NCBI GenBank assembly: GCA_045540015.1
Contig: JAZQGP010000040.1
Span: 1-10,511 of the forward strand
DNA: 10,511 nucleotides
Reading direction: 5' to 3'
From: UMGS1387 sp045540015
GTDB taxonomy: Bacteria; Bacillota; Clostridia; Oscillospirales; CAG-382
Part shown: piece after piece, positions 1 to 5,409 of the stretch
Position numbering within the stretch: the first letter of the stretch is position 1
How the letters are laid out: each line of letters opens with the position of its first letter
Notes under the pieces: generated by a model
The model's input: only the letters and a program-made list of their open reading frames with translations
Database searches by the model: none
What the model was told of the DNA's origin: nothing
Translations under genes and position numbers: made by a program

Positions 1-18
1 CGGCTCAAAAAGAAAAAT

Positions 19-37
19 CCGTGAAAAGCGTTCACGG
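19..37 (-). terminator. Small hairpin, terminator-like on the minus strand
   Basis: Perfect 7-bp arms CCGTGAA and TTCACGG enclose a 5-nt loop. Read on the minus strand, the stem is followed by ATTTTTCTTTTTG, as in an intrinsic terminator. No minus-strand gene ends here inside the window, so it may instead be a structure in the 5' leader of the plus-strand spore protein gene that starts at 71. Confidence 0.35.
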
Positions 38-70
38 AAGACAAATGATAAAATTTAAGGAGTAAATGTC

Positions 71-265
71 ATGAATAACAAGAATCTCGTTCCCGAAGCT
101 AAGGAAGCTCTCAATAAGTTTAAGATGGAAGCGGCAAATGAAGTAGGCGTTAACCTCAAGCAGGGTTACAACGGCGACCTCACTTCCAAGCAGGCAGGCT
201 CTGTAGGCGGTCAGATGGTTAAGAAAATGATCCAGAGCTACGAAAACTCCATGAAGAACAACTAA
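71..265 (+). CDS. Alpha/beta-type small acid-soluble spore protein (SASP)
   Basis: This 64-residue protein belongs to the alpha/beta SASP family. These proteins coat DNA in the dormant spore, protect it from UV and heat damage, and are degraded at germination. Two family signatures are visible. One is the germination-protease (GPR) site region KMEAANEVGV (residues 18-27), where cleavage is expected after the first Glu. The other is the DNA-binding block LTSKQAGSVGG (about residues 37-47), followed by a basic amphipathic helix. The length is typical of the family. The ATG at 71 has AAGGAG at 57-62, 8 nt upstream. The gene stands alone and is followed by a terminator at 379-404. Family knowledge predicts forespore (sigma-G) expression, but I could not place a convincing sigma-G promoter. 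Which paralogue it is cannot be told from one copy. Confidence 0.95.
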   Translation: MNNKNLVPEAKEALNKFKMEAANEVGVNLKQGYNGDLTSKQAGSVGGQMVKKMIQSYENSMKNN

Positions 266-378
266 GCTCTTACAGAGTTAAAGTGTCATTTATTAAAAAC
301 AACAGTATTTCTGAAGAATCTACAGGCAGCATAAGCAAAAGCTTGTGGTAAGCCGCGATTAAGGCGGAAAACAAAAGG

Positions 379-404
379 GCGGAGGCAGATAATTCTGCTT
401 CCGC
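379..404. terminator. Bidirectional intrinsic terminator
   Basis: The arms GCGGAGGCAGA and TCTGCTTCCGC form an 11-bp stem with one G-U pair and a 4-nt loop. On the plus strand TGTTTCTTTTTAT follows, and on the minus strand CCCTTTTGTTTT follows. It lies between the convergent SASP gene and the XRE gene (minus strand, ending at 417) and probably serves both. I saw nothing else of note in the non-coding stretch 266-378. Confidence 0.8.
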
Positions 405-416
405 TGTTTCTTTTTA

Positions 417-716
417 TCAGATTACTCCATTTGCTTTTTTCATTTCGTGGATTATTTTAAGCACAGTTTCAACCTGTTCCTGAGTGAGTCCGTCAAGGGA
501 ATAATCGTGTTTTACGTTTGTGTTTCCAAGAATAAAATCAAGAGATGTTTTATACGTATCCGAAAGCTTTAAAAGCACCTCGTAAGAGGGCTGACGTATA
601 CCTGTTTCGTATGCACTTATCATACTTTTTGTGACTCCGACCAAATTTGCTACGTGCTGTTGTGTATAACCATTTGATAATCTTAAGCCTTTGAGAATAT
701 TACTTATGTCAACCAT
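417..716 (-). CDS. XRE-family helix-turn-helix transcriptional regulator
   Basis: A 99-residue single-domain DNA-binding protein. Residues about 4-60 form a Cro/C1-type five-helix HTH: LKGLRLSNGYTQQHVANLVG, then the recognition-helix region VTKSMISAYETGIRQPS, then YEVLLKLSDTYKTSLDFILG. The tail (about 61-99) is charged and helical (LTQEQVETVLKIIHEMKK) and could help dimerisation. The reading frame extends 10 codons further upstream, but the ATG at 716 is preceded by a strong TAGGAGGT at normal spacing, so I start there. The gene is divergent from the broken SLOG gene at 836. A palindrome overlaps its own -10 box, which suggests autoregulation. It is of the kind used as small repressors in accessory modules, and its target is unknown. 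Confidence 0.9.
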   Translation of the reverse strand: MVDISNILKGLRLSNGYTQQHVANLVGVTKSMISAYETGIRQPSYEVLLKLSDTYKTSLDFILGNTNVKHDYSLDGLTQEQVETVLKIIHEMKKANGVI

Positions 717-731
717 ATGAATACCTCCTAC

Positions 732-752
732 ACTGTCAGTATACATATGTAT
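732..752 (-). promoter_or_regulatory. Putative promoter and operator of the XRE gene
   Basis: On the minus strand TATACT (738-743) fits a -10 box, just upstream of the Shine-Dalgarno sequence of the XRE gene. I see no good -35. Overlapping it is a perfect 12-bp palindrome, ATACATATGTAT (741-752), next to ACTGTCAGT (732-740), a short interrupted palindrome. Palindromes over the -10 box are a common layout for autorepressing XRE regulators. This is inferred from position and symmetry only. Confidence 0.45.
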
Positions 753-784
753 TGTATTCTTTTGGCGTATTTATATTCTATTAG

Positions 785-813
785 TTGACGTTCGGGCGAT
801 TATATGATAGAAT
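785..813 (+). promoter_or_regulatory. Sigma-A-like promoter of the SLOG-fold gene
   Basis: TTGACG (785-790) and TAGAAT (808-813) are separated by exactly 17 nt, each matching the housekeeping consensus at five of six positions. AAAGGAGTG follows at about 822-830 as ribosome binding site for the ATG at 836. So the broken gene downstream still has intact transcription and translation signals. Confidence 0.7.
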
Positions 814-835
814 ATCATACAAAAGGAGTGATTGT

Positions 836-1151
836 ATGAGTAAAATCGCAATTATAGGAAGCCGCGGCTTACAAATAGAAAACTTAGGCGAGTATCTTCC
901 CGAAGATGTGACGGAAATTGTATCGGGCGGAGCAAACCTGTGCCCGTGAATATGCCCTTGCAAATGGCATAAAGCTTGTTGAGTTTTTGCCCGAGTACGA
1001 AAAATATGGCAGAGCCGCACCTTTAAAGCGAAACGACACAATTGTTGATTATTCCGACCTTGTTCTTGTTTTCTGGGACGGCCAATCCCGTGGCACAAAA
1101 TATGTTATAGACAGATGCGAAAAGCTGAAAAAGCCATACAAATTATGCTGA
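836..1151 (+). pseudogene. SLOG-fold (DUF2493 / YpsA-related) nucleotide-binding protein, frameshifted
   Basis: The frame from the ATG at 836 begins MSKIAIIGSRGLQIENLG and runs to VSGGA at 934, then reads NLCP and stops at 947-949. From 936 another frame gives the rest of the same kind of protein, through TCAREYALANGIKLVEFLP, the KYGRAAPLKRND block and VFWDGQSRGTKYVID, to a TGA at 1149-1151. In this SLOG subfamily SGGA is normally followed by KGID and then T-x-A. Restoring those four residues needs 12 nt, of which one base (935) is present, so 11 nt appear to be missing. The loss falls on the glycine-rich motif expected to bind a nucleotide-like ligand. Promoter, ribosome binding site and terminator are intact, so the break may be recent or a sequence error. 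The family's function is unknown. Confidence 0.85.
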
Positions 1152-1175
1152 AAAGGACGGCTTATGCCGTCCTTT
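1152..1175. terminator. Bidirectional terminator between the SLOG gene and pduL
   Basis: The arms AAAGGACGGC and GCCGTCCTTT are perfectly complementary over 10 bp around a 4-nt TTAT loop. The stem carries its own A/U ends and can work both ways. It abuts the stop of the SLOG frame on one side and the pduL stop (1180) on the other, marking the end of the BMC operon. Confidence 0.85.
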
Positions 1176-1179
1176 ACTT

Positions 1180-1824
1180 CTATTTCTTCTTAATAATTCT
1201 TACCTTATCGCCATTTTTGATTGCACAGGCATTTGCATCGTCCGTATCAATGTGCATTTCAACATTGAAATCGTCTCTTACTCTAACCTGAACATCAAAG
1301 AACTTCGTTGACTTTATACTGTCAACAATTACATCTACGTAATCGCCGTCATTGATTCCGTTCTTCTGAGCATATTCGGGAGTAAGATGTATATGTCGGT
1401 TTGCAATAATTACGCCCTCTTTAAGATAAACGCTGCCCTTAGGACCTACAAGCACTACCTTTTCCGAGCCTTTAATATCGCCCGACGGTCTTACGGGAGG
1501 ACTTACCTTAAGCACAAACGTATCGGTTCTTGAAATTTCAACCTGCGTGTTCTTTCTTACAGGTCCGAGAACGCGAACGTTTTCAATGGCTCTAAGCGAC
1601 GGTCCTACAAGTGTTACCTGCTGGTCGGATGCAAACTCTCTGCCCATAAGGGTTTTCTTTTTGGTAAGCTCAAAGCCTTTGCCAAAGAGTGTGTCAAGGT
1701 CTTCTCTTGAGAGATGCACGTGTCTTGCAGACACACCCACCTTAATTTCAGCGTCCTCATCGGGTTTATTTATTTCTTCGATAGCAAGCATTACTGCCTC
1801 TGCTATCTTCTTTTCATCATACAT
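1180..1824 (-). CDS. pduL: Phosphate propanoyltransferase PduL (BMC-type phosphotransacylase)
   Basis: PduL transfers an acyl group from CoA to phosphate, giving acyl-phosphate and recycling CoA inside a microcompartment. This 214-residue protein has the family's two-barrel layout and metal-ligand motifs: SARHVHL (His35, His37), GREFASDQQVTL (61-72), ANRHIHLTP (His144, His146) and EMHIDTDDANA (His191). Residues 1-18 form an amphipathic helix (YDEKKIAEAVMLAIEEI) and a linker before the first barrel, as in BMC-targeted PduL; it resembles the aldehyde dehydrogenase N-terminus. The longer frame would begin with a GTG that lies inside the Shine-Dalgarno sequence GAGGTG, so the ATG at 1824 (6-nt spacing) is the better start. 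It is the last gene of the operon, 20 nt after the shell gene. The substrate (acetyl, propionyl or other) cannot be read from sequence. Confidence 0.94.
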   Translation of the reverse strand: MYDEKKIAEAVMLAIEEINKPDEDAEIKVGVSARHVHLSREDLDTLFGKGFELTKKKTLMGREFASDQQVTLVGPSLRAIENVRVLGPVRKNTQVEISRTDTFVLKVSPPVRPSGDIKGSEKVVLVGPKGSVYLKEGVIIANRHIHLTPEYAQKNGINDGDYVDVIVDSIKSTKFFDVQVRVRDDFNVEMHIDTDDANACAIKNGDKVRIIKKK

Positions 1825-1844
1825 GAGTTTCACCTCACAAAAAT

Positions 1845-2498
1845 TTATAAGTCATTCTGCTCTACATCGAAGAATTTGAGAAGCTCGGGATGCGGATTTG
1901 CAATAACCTCGCTGCCATAGATTTCTCCCAAAGGCTCGCAGGTTTTCTTGCCGTGCTCAAGCGCGCTTGTTACAGCGTCTACCTTACCTGCAACAACAAG
2001 GGTAACAAGACGTCCGCCAAGACGTTTTTCAGTATGTACAAGTCTTACATCCGCAGTTTTTAGCATGGAGTCAAGTCCTTCAATTGAAGCAACAAGCCCG
2101 GACACCTCAAGAAGCGCGAGAGAATTATTGCCTGTAAATGTAGGGCACTCTTTAAGATCACGGAAGTTTTTGGGGAGCTTCTTGTTGAACTTGTCGCGGT
2201 TTATGTCGTTGAGGTATGCCATCTTATCAACATCCTCGCCGGGATTGGGGATAATGTGTGAAACAATATAGTGTCCCTTTCCCTCGGCATAAGCCTTTGC
2301 CGCTTCAACGGCCGCCTTAACATCGGCAACGTTACCTTCAATTTTAGCACCCATTATAAGCGGAACGGGGAATCCCGGTGCAAATGGTCTGTTTCTGTCA
2401 AAGGCTATAACCTTTACGTTACCCGTCTTTGCCATAATATCGGCGCAGACAACTGCCGTTGTAAAGCTGTAAACCTCAATCATTCCGAATGCTTTCAT
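1845..2498 (-). CDS. Tandem BMC-domain shell protein (BMC-T, pseudohexameric trimer)
   Basis: A 217-residue microcompartment shell protein with two BMC domains. Domain 1 spans about residues 3-86 (start KAFGMIEVYSFTTAVVCADIM, end YIVSHIIPNP). Domain 2 spans about 125-212 (NSLALLEVSGLVASIEGLDS to EVIANPHPELLKFF). A polar linker of about 38 residues (87-124) is longer than in simple tandem proteins. Such proteins form trimers that look like hexamers and often line a gated central pore. The pore-side loop of domain 2 is EKRLGGRL, and I see no cysteine at the pore position that binds an iron-sulfur cluster in PduT. The ATG at 2498 has AGAGGT 11 nt upstream, a long spacing that may lower translation. 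It lies between the aldehyde dehydrogenase and PduL genes, 32 nt and 20 nt away. The exact subtype is not certain. Confidence 0.9.
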   Translation of the reverse strand: MKAFGMIEVYSFTTAVVCADIMAKTGNVKVIAFDRNRPFAPGFPVPLIMGAKIEGNVADVKAAVEAAKAYAEGKGHYIVSHIIPNPGEDVDKMAYLNDINRDKFNKKLPKNFRDLKECPTFTGNNSLALLEVSGLVASIEGLDSMLKTADVRLVHTEKRLGGRLVTLVVAGKVDAVTSALEHGKKTCEPLGEIYGSEVIANPHPELLKFFDVEQNDL

Positions 2499-2530
2499 AA
2501 ATCAAAAATACCTCTGAAGTTAATTTAAAA

Positions 2531-3913
2531 TTATACGATGTGGAAGCCGTCAACAAGTACGCATCTTCTCTGGCGTGTAAAGGAGTGAGCGGCTGTAAGT
2601 CCCTCACCTGTCGGACCTGCGATTGTAAAGGTTGTATAACCTTCACCGCCTGCACCGATACCCGCAAAGCTGGGTGCGTTCTTTACAAAAATTGTAGTTT
2701 CAACCTCTCTTGCAAAGCGTGTGAGGTTATCAACGTTCTTTGAGTGGATATGGGCCGAATGACGGTTGCCGTGTTCGGCTTTAACTGCCATTGCAATTGC
2801 CGTATCAATATCGGGAACACGGACAATTCCGAGTACGGGCATCATCATTTCAACCTGTACAAACGGATGCATTTCGTCTACTTCGCAAATAACAAGCTTT
2901 GCATCTGACTCAATGCCGAGAGCTTTAAGGAACTTATATGCGTCCTTACCTACCCATTCCTTATTGATATCGTACTTGCCGTTCTTTTCCTTAAGACAGG
3001 TAGCAACGAGCTTATCAATCTGTTCGCCCTTTATAAGATATGCACCGTTCTGCTGCATATACTTTATAAGGTCATCGGCAACGCTTGAGAGTACAAAGCA
3101 TTCCTTTTCTGCAATACAGGGAAGATTGTTGTCGAAGGAAGCTCCTGCAACAATATCCTTTGCAGCCTGCTCAATATCAGCCGTGTCGTCAACGATAACA
3201 GGGGGATTTCCTGCACCTGCACCGATTGCCTTCTTGCCCGAGGAAAGAAGAGCTTTAACAACACCGGGGCCACCTGTAGCTACAAGCATTTTAACAACGG
3301 GCGATGCCATCATTTCATCGCTCGATTCCTTTGTAGGCTTTTCAACCGTAACAACAAGGTTTTCCGGTCCGCCTGCCTCAAGGATTGCTCTGTTTACAAG
3401 GTCAACCGCATAGTTTGCAGTCTTGCATGCATTGGGGTGCGGATTGAAAACAACACCGTTACCGCCTGCAATCATACCGATTGAGTTACATATAACAGTT
3501 TCACTCGGATTTGTAGAAGGCGTAATACTTCCGATAACACCGTAGGGTGCCATTTCGATAAGCGTAAGTCCGTCATCGCCCGAGAGAGCCGTAGGATGCA
3601 AATCCTCGGTACCGGGAGTTTTGTTGGCAACAAGCTGATGCTTTAAAATCTTATCGGCTACATTTCCCATTCCCGTTTCTTCAACACCGAGCTTTGCCAT
3701 ATTCTCAGCCTCAGCAAGAGTGAGCTCACGGATTTTTGCTATCATTTTTTCTCTCTGTGCAACAGAGTAGCTTCTGTACTGCTTATAAGCCTTGTCTACC
3801 GCAGAAAGTGCTTCGCTCATCGTCGGAAATACACCTTTCTGACGAGAGGGCGTACCCTGCATGGATTTTACAACGCTTGCTACGATTTCACTGACATATT
3901 TTTCGTCCAGCAT
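2531..3913 (-). CDS. CoA-acylating aldehyde dehydrogenase, EutE/PduP family
   Basis: This enzyme oxidises an aldehyde with NAD+ and CoA to acyl-CoA plus NADH, the central step of aldehyde-processing metabolosomes. The 460-residue protein has the EutE/PduP pattern: PYGVIGSITPSTNPSET (about 123-139), a nucleotide-binding block with FNPHPNA, GGPGVVKALLSSGKKAIGAG, and the catalytic cysteine in FDNNLPCIAEKE (Cys266). Residues 1-20 (LDEKYVSEIVASVVKSM) form an amphipathic helix followed by a Thr/Pro/Ser/Arg linker, as in BMC encapsulation peptides. The frame extends 22 codons upstream, but AAGGAG lies 7 nt before the ATG at 3913, and the ATG two codons earlier sits almost on it. First gene of the three-gene operon, with promoter at 4084-4112. 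Whether it prefers acetaldehyde, propionaldehyde or lactaldehyde cannot be told. Confidence 0.95.
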   Translation of the reverse strand: MLDEKYVSEIVASVVKSMQGTPSRQKGVFPTMSEALSAVDKAYKQYRSYSVAQREKMIAKIRELTLAEAENMAKLGVEETGMGNVADKILKHQLVANKTPGTEDLHPTALSGDDGLTLIEMAPYGVIGSITPSTNPSETVICNSIGMIAGGNGVVFNPHPNACKTANYAVDLVNRAILEAGGPENLVVTVEKPTKESSDEMMASPVVKMLVATGGPGVVKALLSSGKKAIGAGAGNPPVIVDDTADIEQAAKDIVAGASFDNNLPCIAEKECFVLSSVADDLIKYMQQNGAYLIKGEQIDKLVATCLKEKNGKYDINKEWVGKDAYKFLKALGIESDAKLVICEVDEMHPFVQVEMMMPVLGIVRVPDIDTAIAMAVKAEHGNRHSAHIHSKNVDNLTRFAREVETTIFVKNAPSFAGIGAGGEGYTTFTIAGPTGEGLTAAHSFTRQRRCVLVDGFHIV

Positions 3914-3931
3914 AATCATTCTCCTTACATT

Positions 3932-3957
3932 CCTCACACCGCTTTTTTCGGCAGAGG
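3932..3957 (-). other. Leader hairpin just upstream of the aldehyde dehydrogenase ribosome binding site
   Basis: On the minus strand CCTC-TGCCG and CGGTG-T-GAGG can pair over nine positions, with two G-U pairs and a bulged T, around a 7-nt A-rich loop. It ends 5 nt before AAGGAG (3921-3926). The transcript from the promoter at 4084-4112 would have a leader of about 165 nt. The rest of the 309-bp gap 3914-4222 holds that promoter, short repeats and otherwise featureless AT-rich DNA. The stem is modest and could be chance. Confidence 0.25.
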
Positions 3958-4083
3958 CACGGAATTTTTGTTTTTGCATTATTTTCTGTGTTTTTCAAAC
4001 ACCCGATTTCTGCTTTTGTGGTTTTCGATGTTGTTTTTATCTTGCAAAACACAAAAAAGCAACAATACTCCACAACATACTAC

Positions 4084-4136
4084 ATTATATCACGAATAAA
4101 CAAATAAGTCTATAAGCATTTTACACAAAATTACAC
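4084..4136 (-). promoter_or_regulatory. Promoter of the BMC operon with upstream direct repeats
   Basis: On the minus strand TAGACT (4107-4112) and a perfect TATAAT (4084-4089) are 17 nt apart. Directly upstream of the -35 are two direct copies of GTGTAA (4131-4136 and 4121-4126), exactly 10 nt, about one helical turn, apart. That is a common arrangement for AraC-family activator sites touching the -35 box. The -10/-35 pair is seen directly; the operator reading is inference. Confidence 0.6.
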
Positions 4137-4222
4137 GCACTCTTTCTACAATTTATACAAACACTCATAAAACTGTTAAAAACGCCACAAAAAATCAAGC
4201 TCTGCCAGTAAAGAAAAATGAA

Positions 4223-5023
4223 TCAGAAATCCTGAAAAGTACTCGGAGTGCTCAGCTCGCCTTCGTGCCGAAATGCAACATCTGACGGAGAAAAGCCGTA
4301 GTACTTTTTAAACATTTTTGAAAAGTTATAGGCATCTGTATATCCGCACATTATGGCGGCTCTGTTTACGGCATAGCCGTCCTTAAGATATTTGTACGCT
4401 GCCTCAAGACGGGTTTTTACAAGGTAATTTACAATAGTGATTCCAAATTCGCGTTTGAAAAGTCTTAAAAGATATCGTCTGTCTATATTGAAGGACTCCG
4501 CAATTTTTTCAACGCTTATATCCTCCATGTAGTGAAGTCTTATATATTCCTTTGCGCGAATAGCATATCCGGGCATGCTTGCAAGGTCAATAGGCAAAAG
4601 CTGTTCAAACAAGCTAAGCAAAAGAACAAGATAATGCTCAGGACACAGAATTCCGTCGCGGATTCCTTTTTCAATATCACCAAACACGTTTTTGTCCTTA
4701 AGCATTATAACAGGAGCAAGCTTTGCTATCTTTTCACATATATTTCCCGAAAATGCTATCCATATATATTTCCATGGGTCTTCACCGTCTGCCTGATAAA
4801 ATGTTAGCTCATTTGGGTTAATTATAAAAATCTGTCCGGGTTCTACGTTGAAGCTTCCGTTGTTGTTACGGAAAACGCCCTTTCCGCTCACGCAGAAATG
4901 TATAATACAGTGATGGCGGATGGCAGGACCGTAAGAATGGTTCGCACGGCACTGCTCAAAGCCTGCAAAAAGCGGACGGATGTCGCTGTATTTCATTATT
5001 CCGGGATTAAAGTTCACAAACAC
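4223..5023 (-). CDS. AraC-family transcriptional regulator with N-terminal cupin sensor
   Basis: A 266-residue one-component regulator. The N-terminal half (about 1-140) is a cupin-like AraC ligand-binding domain: HHCIIHFCVSGKGVFRNN, VEPGQIFIINPNELTFYQAD, WKYIWIAFSG. The C-terminal domain (about 160-258) has the two AraC helix-turn-helix units: ISVEKIAESFNIDRRYLLRLFKREFG, then AAIMCGYTDAYNFSKMFKKYYGFSPSDV. The start is the GTG at 5023, because AGAGGTG precedes it by 7 nt; the alternative GTG two codons later is worse placed. It lies upstream of the BMC operon on the same strand with a 309-bp gap, and I found no terminator between them. By position it probably activates that operon in response to the compartment's substrate or a related sugar or alcohol. 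The ligand is unknown. Confidence 0.92.
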   Translation of the reverse strand: MFVNFNPGIMKYSDIRPLFAGFEQCRANHSYGPAIRHHCIIHFCVSGKGVFRNNNGSFNVEPGQIFIINPNELTFYQADGEDPWKYIWIAFSGNICEKIAKLAPVIMLKDKNVFGDIEKGIRDGILCPEHYLVLLLSLFEQLLPIDLASMPGYAIRAKEYIRLHYMEDISVEKIAESFNIDRRYLLRLFKREFGITIVNYLVKTRLEAAYKYLKDGYAVNRAAIMCGYTDAYNFSKMFKKYYGFSPSDVAFRHEGELSTPSTFQDF

Positions 5024-5039
5024 GCTTATTCACCTCTGC

Positions 5040-5098
5040 AAAAAAGATGTCATCTTGTTACACAAATTCTAACACAGACAGGTTACAAAATGACATCT
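5040..5098 (-). promoter_or_regulatory. Long inverted repeat in the araC leader, attenuator- or operator-like
   Basis: The arms at 5085-5098 and 5045-5058 pair over 14 bp with a single G-U (AGATGTCATTTTGT against ACAAGATGACATCT) around a 26-nt loop. On the minus strand the 3' arm runs directly into six T residues (5045-5040), and the Shine-Dalgarno sequence of the regulator follows within 3 nt. It could be a transcription attenuator, a structure limiting ribosome access, or a DNA operator bound by the regulator. The loop-side arm carries TTTGTGTAA, also found at the BMC promoter. Confidence 0.55.
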
Positions 5099-5108
5099 AA
5101 AATATTAA

Positions 5109-5136
5109 TTTTTATTACAGCAGAATTTTAAGACAA
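5109..5136 (-). promoter_or_regulatory. Possible promoter of the araC-type gene
   Basis: On the minus strand TTGTCT (5131-5136) and TAAAAA (5109-5114) are 16 nt apart, each matching four of six consensus bases. Transcription from here would put the 14-bp hairpin at the very start of the leader. The region is AT-rich, so chance matches are likely. Confidence 0.3.
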
Positions 5137-5163
5137 CAAGCCGCAAAACAGCATGAGTCTTGG

Positions 5164-5283
5164 TTAATTTTGGTCAACTTTACATTTTTCTTTCGTGTTT
5201 GTATCGGGAAGCTCAGGGAACTTCAATGCTTCAATCAGTTCTTTAATCATGTTTTGTACCTTCGTGTTTATCGGTGTTTCCAT
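5164..5283 (-). CDS. Possible small hypothetical protein
   Basis: A 39-codon minus-strand frame starting METPINTKVQ and containing a helical stretch MIKELIEALKFPELPD, ending CKVDQN before TAA. The first ATG (5283) has no ribosome binding site. The internal ATG at 5250 has GAAGGT 7 nt upstream and would give 28 residues. The composition (Lys/Glu-rich helix, Pro turn) looks more protein-like than the overlapping plus-strand frame at 5170-5385, which is rich in Cys, Phe and Tyr and lacks family features. I recognise no family, and it may be a remnant. It is the only coding candidate in the 386-bp gap 5024-5409; the rest holds the araC leader hairpin and AT-rich DNA before spoVAD. Confidence 0.25.
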   Translation of the reverse strand: METPINTKVQNMIKELIEALKFPELPDTNTKEKCKVDQN

Positions 5284-5409
5284 GTTTATTGTATTATCTG
5301 CATAAATCAGAGTCGATGTTCAAATGTCACAAAATGTATAACAAAATACACATTGCGAAAGAATATACACAAATATATAAACTAATTTTTGCAGGAAAGG
5401 AACAAGAAA

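Noticed and set aside
924..949. Programmed frameshifting to join the two SLOG halves
   Set aside because: A +1 or -1 slip would not restore the missing KGID residues, and no slippery heptamer or following stem is seen. A deletion explains it better.
2766..3413. 215-codon plus-strand frame opposite the aldehyde dehydrogenase gene
   Set aside because: It is antisense to a clear family member. Its Ser/Thr/Ala-rich composition is that of a shadow frame, and no ribosome binding site is seen.
3932..3957. ANTAR-type (EutV) target in the BMC operon leader
   Set aside because: Such targets need two small hairpins with characteristic hexaloops overlapping a terminator. Only one weak stem with a 7-nt A-rich loop is present, and no EutV/EutW genes are in the window.
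5170..5385. 71-codon plus-strand frame before spoVAD
   Set aside because: It is rich in Cys, Phe, Tyr and His and has no family features or ribosome binding site. The opposite strand in the same place gives a more protein-like, though still weak, candidate.
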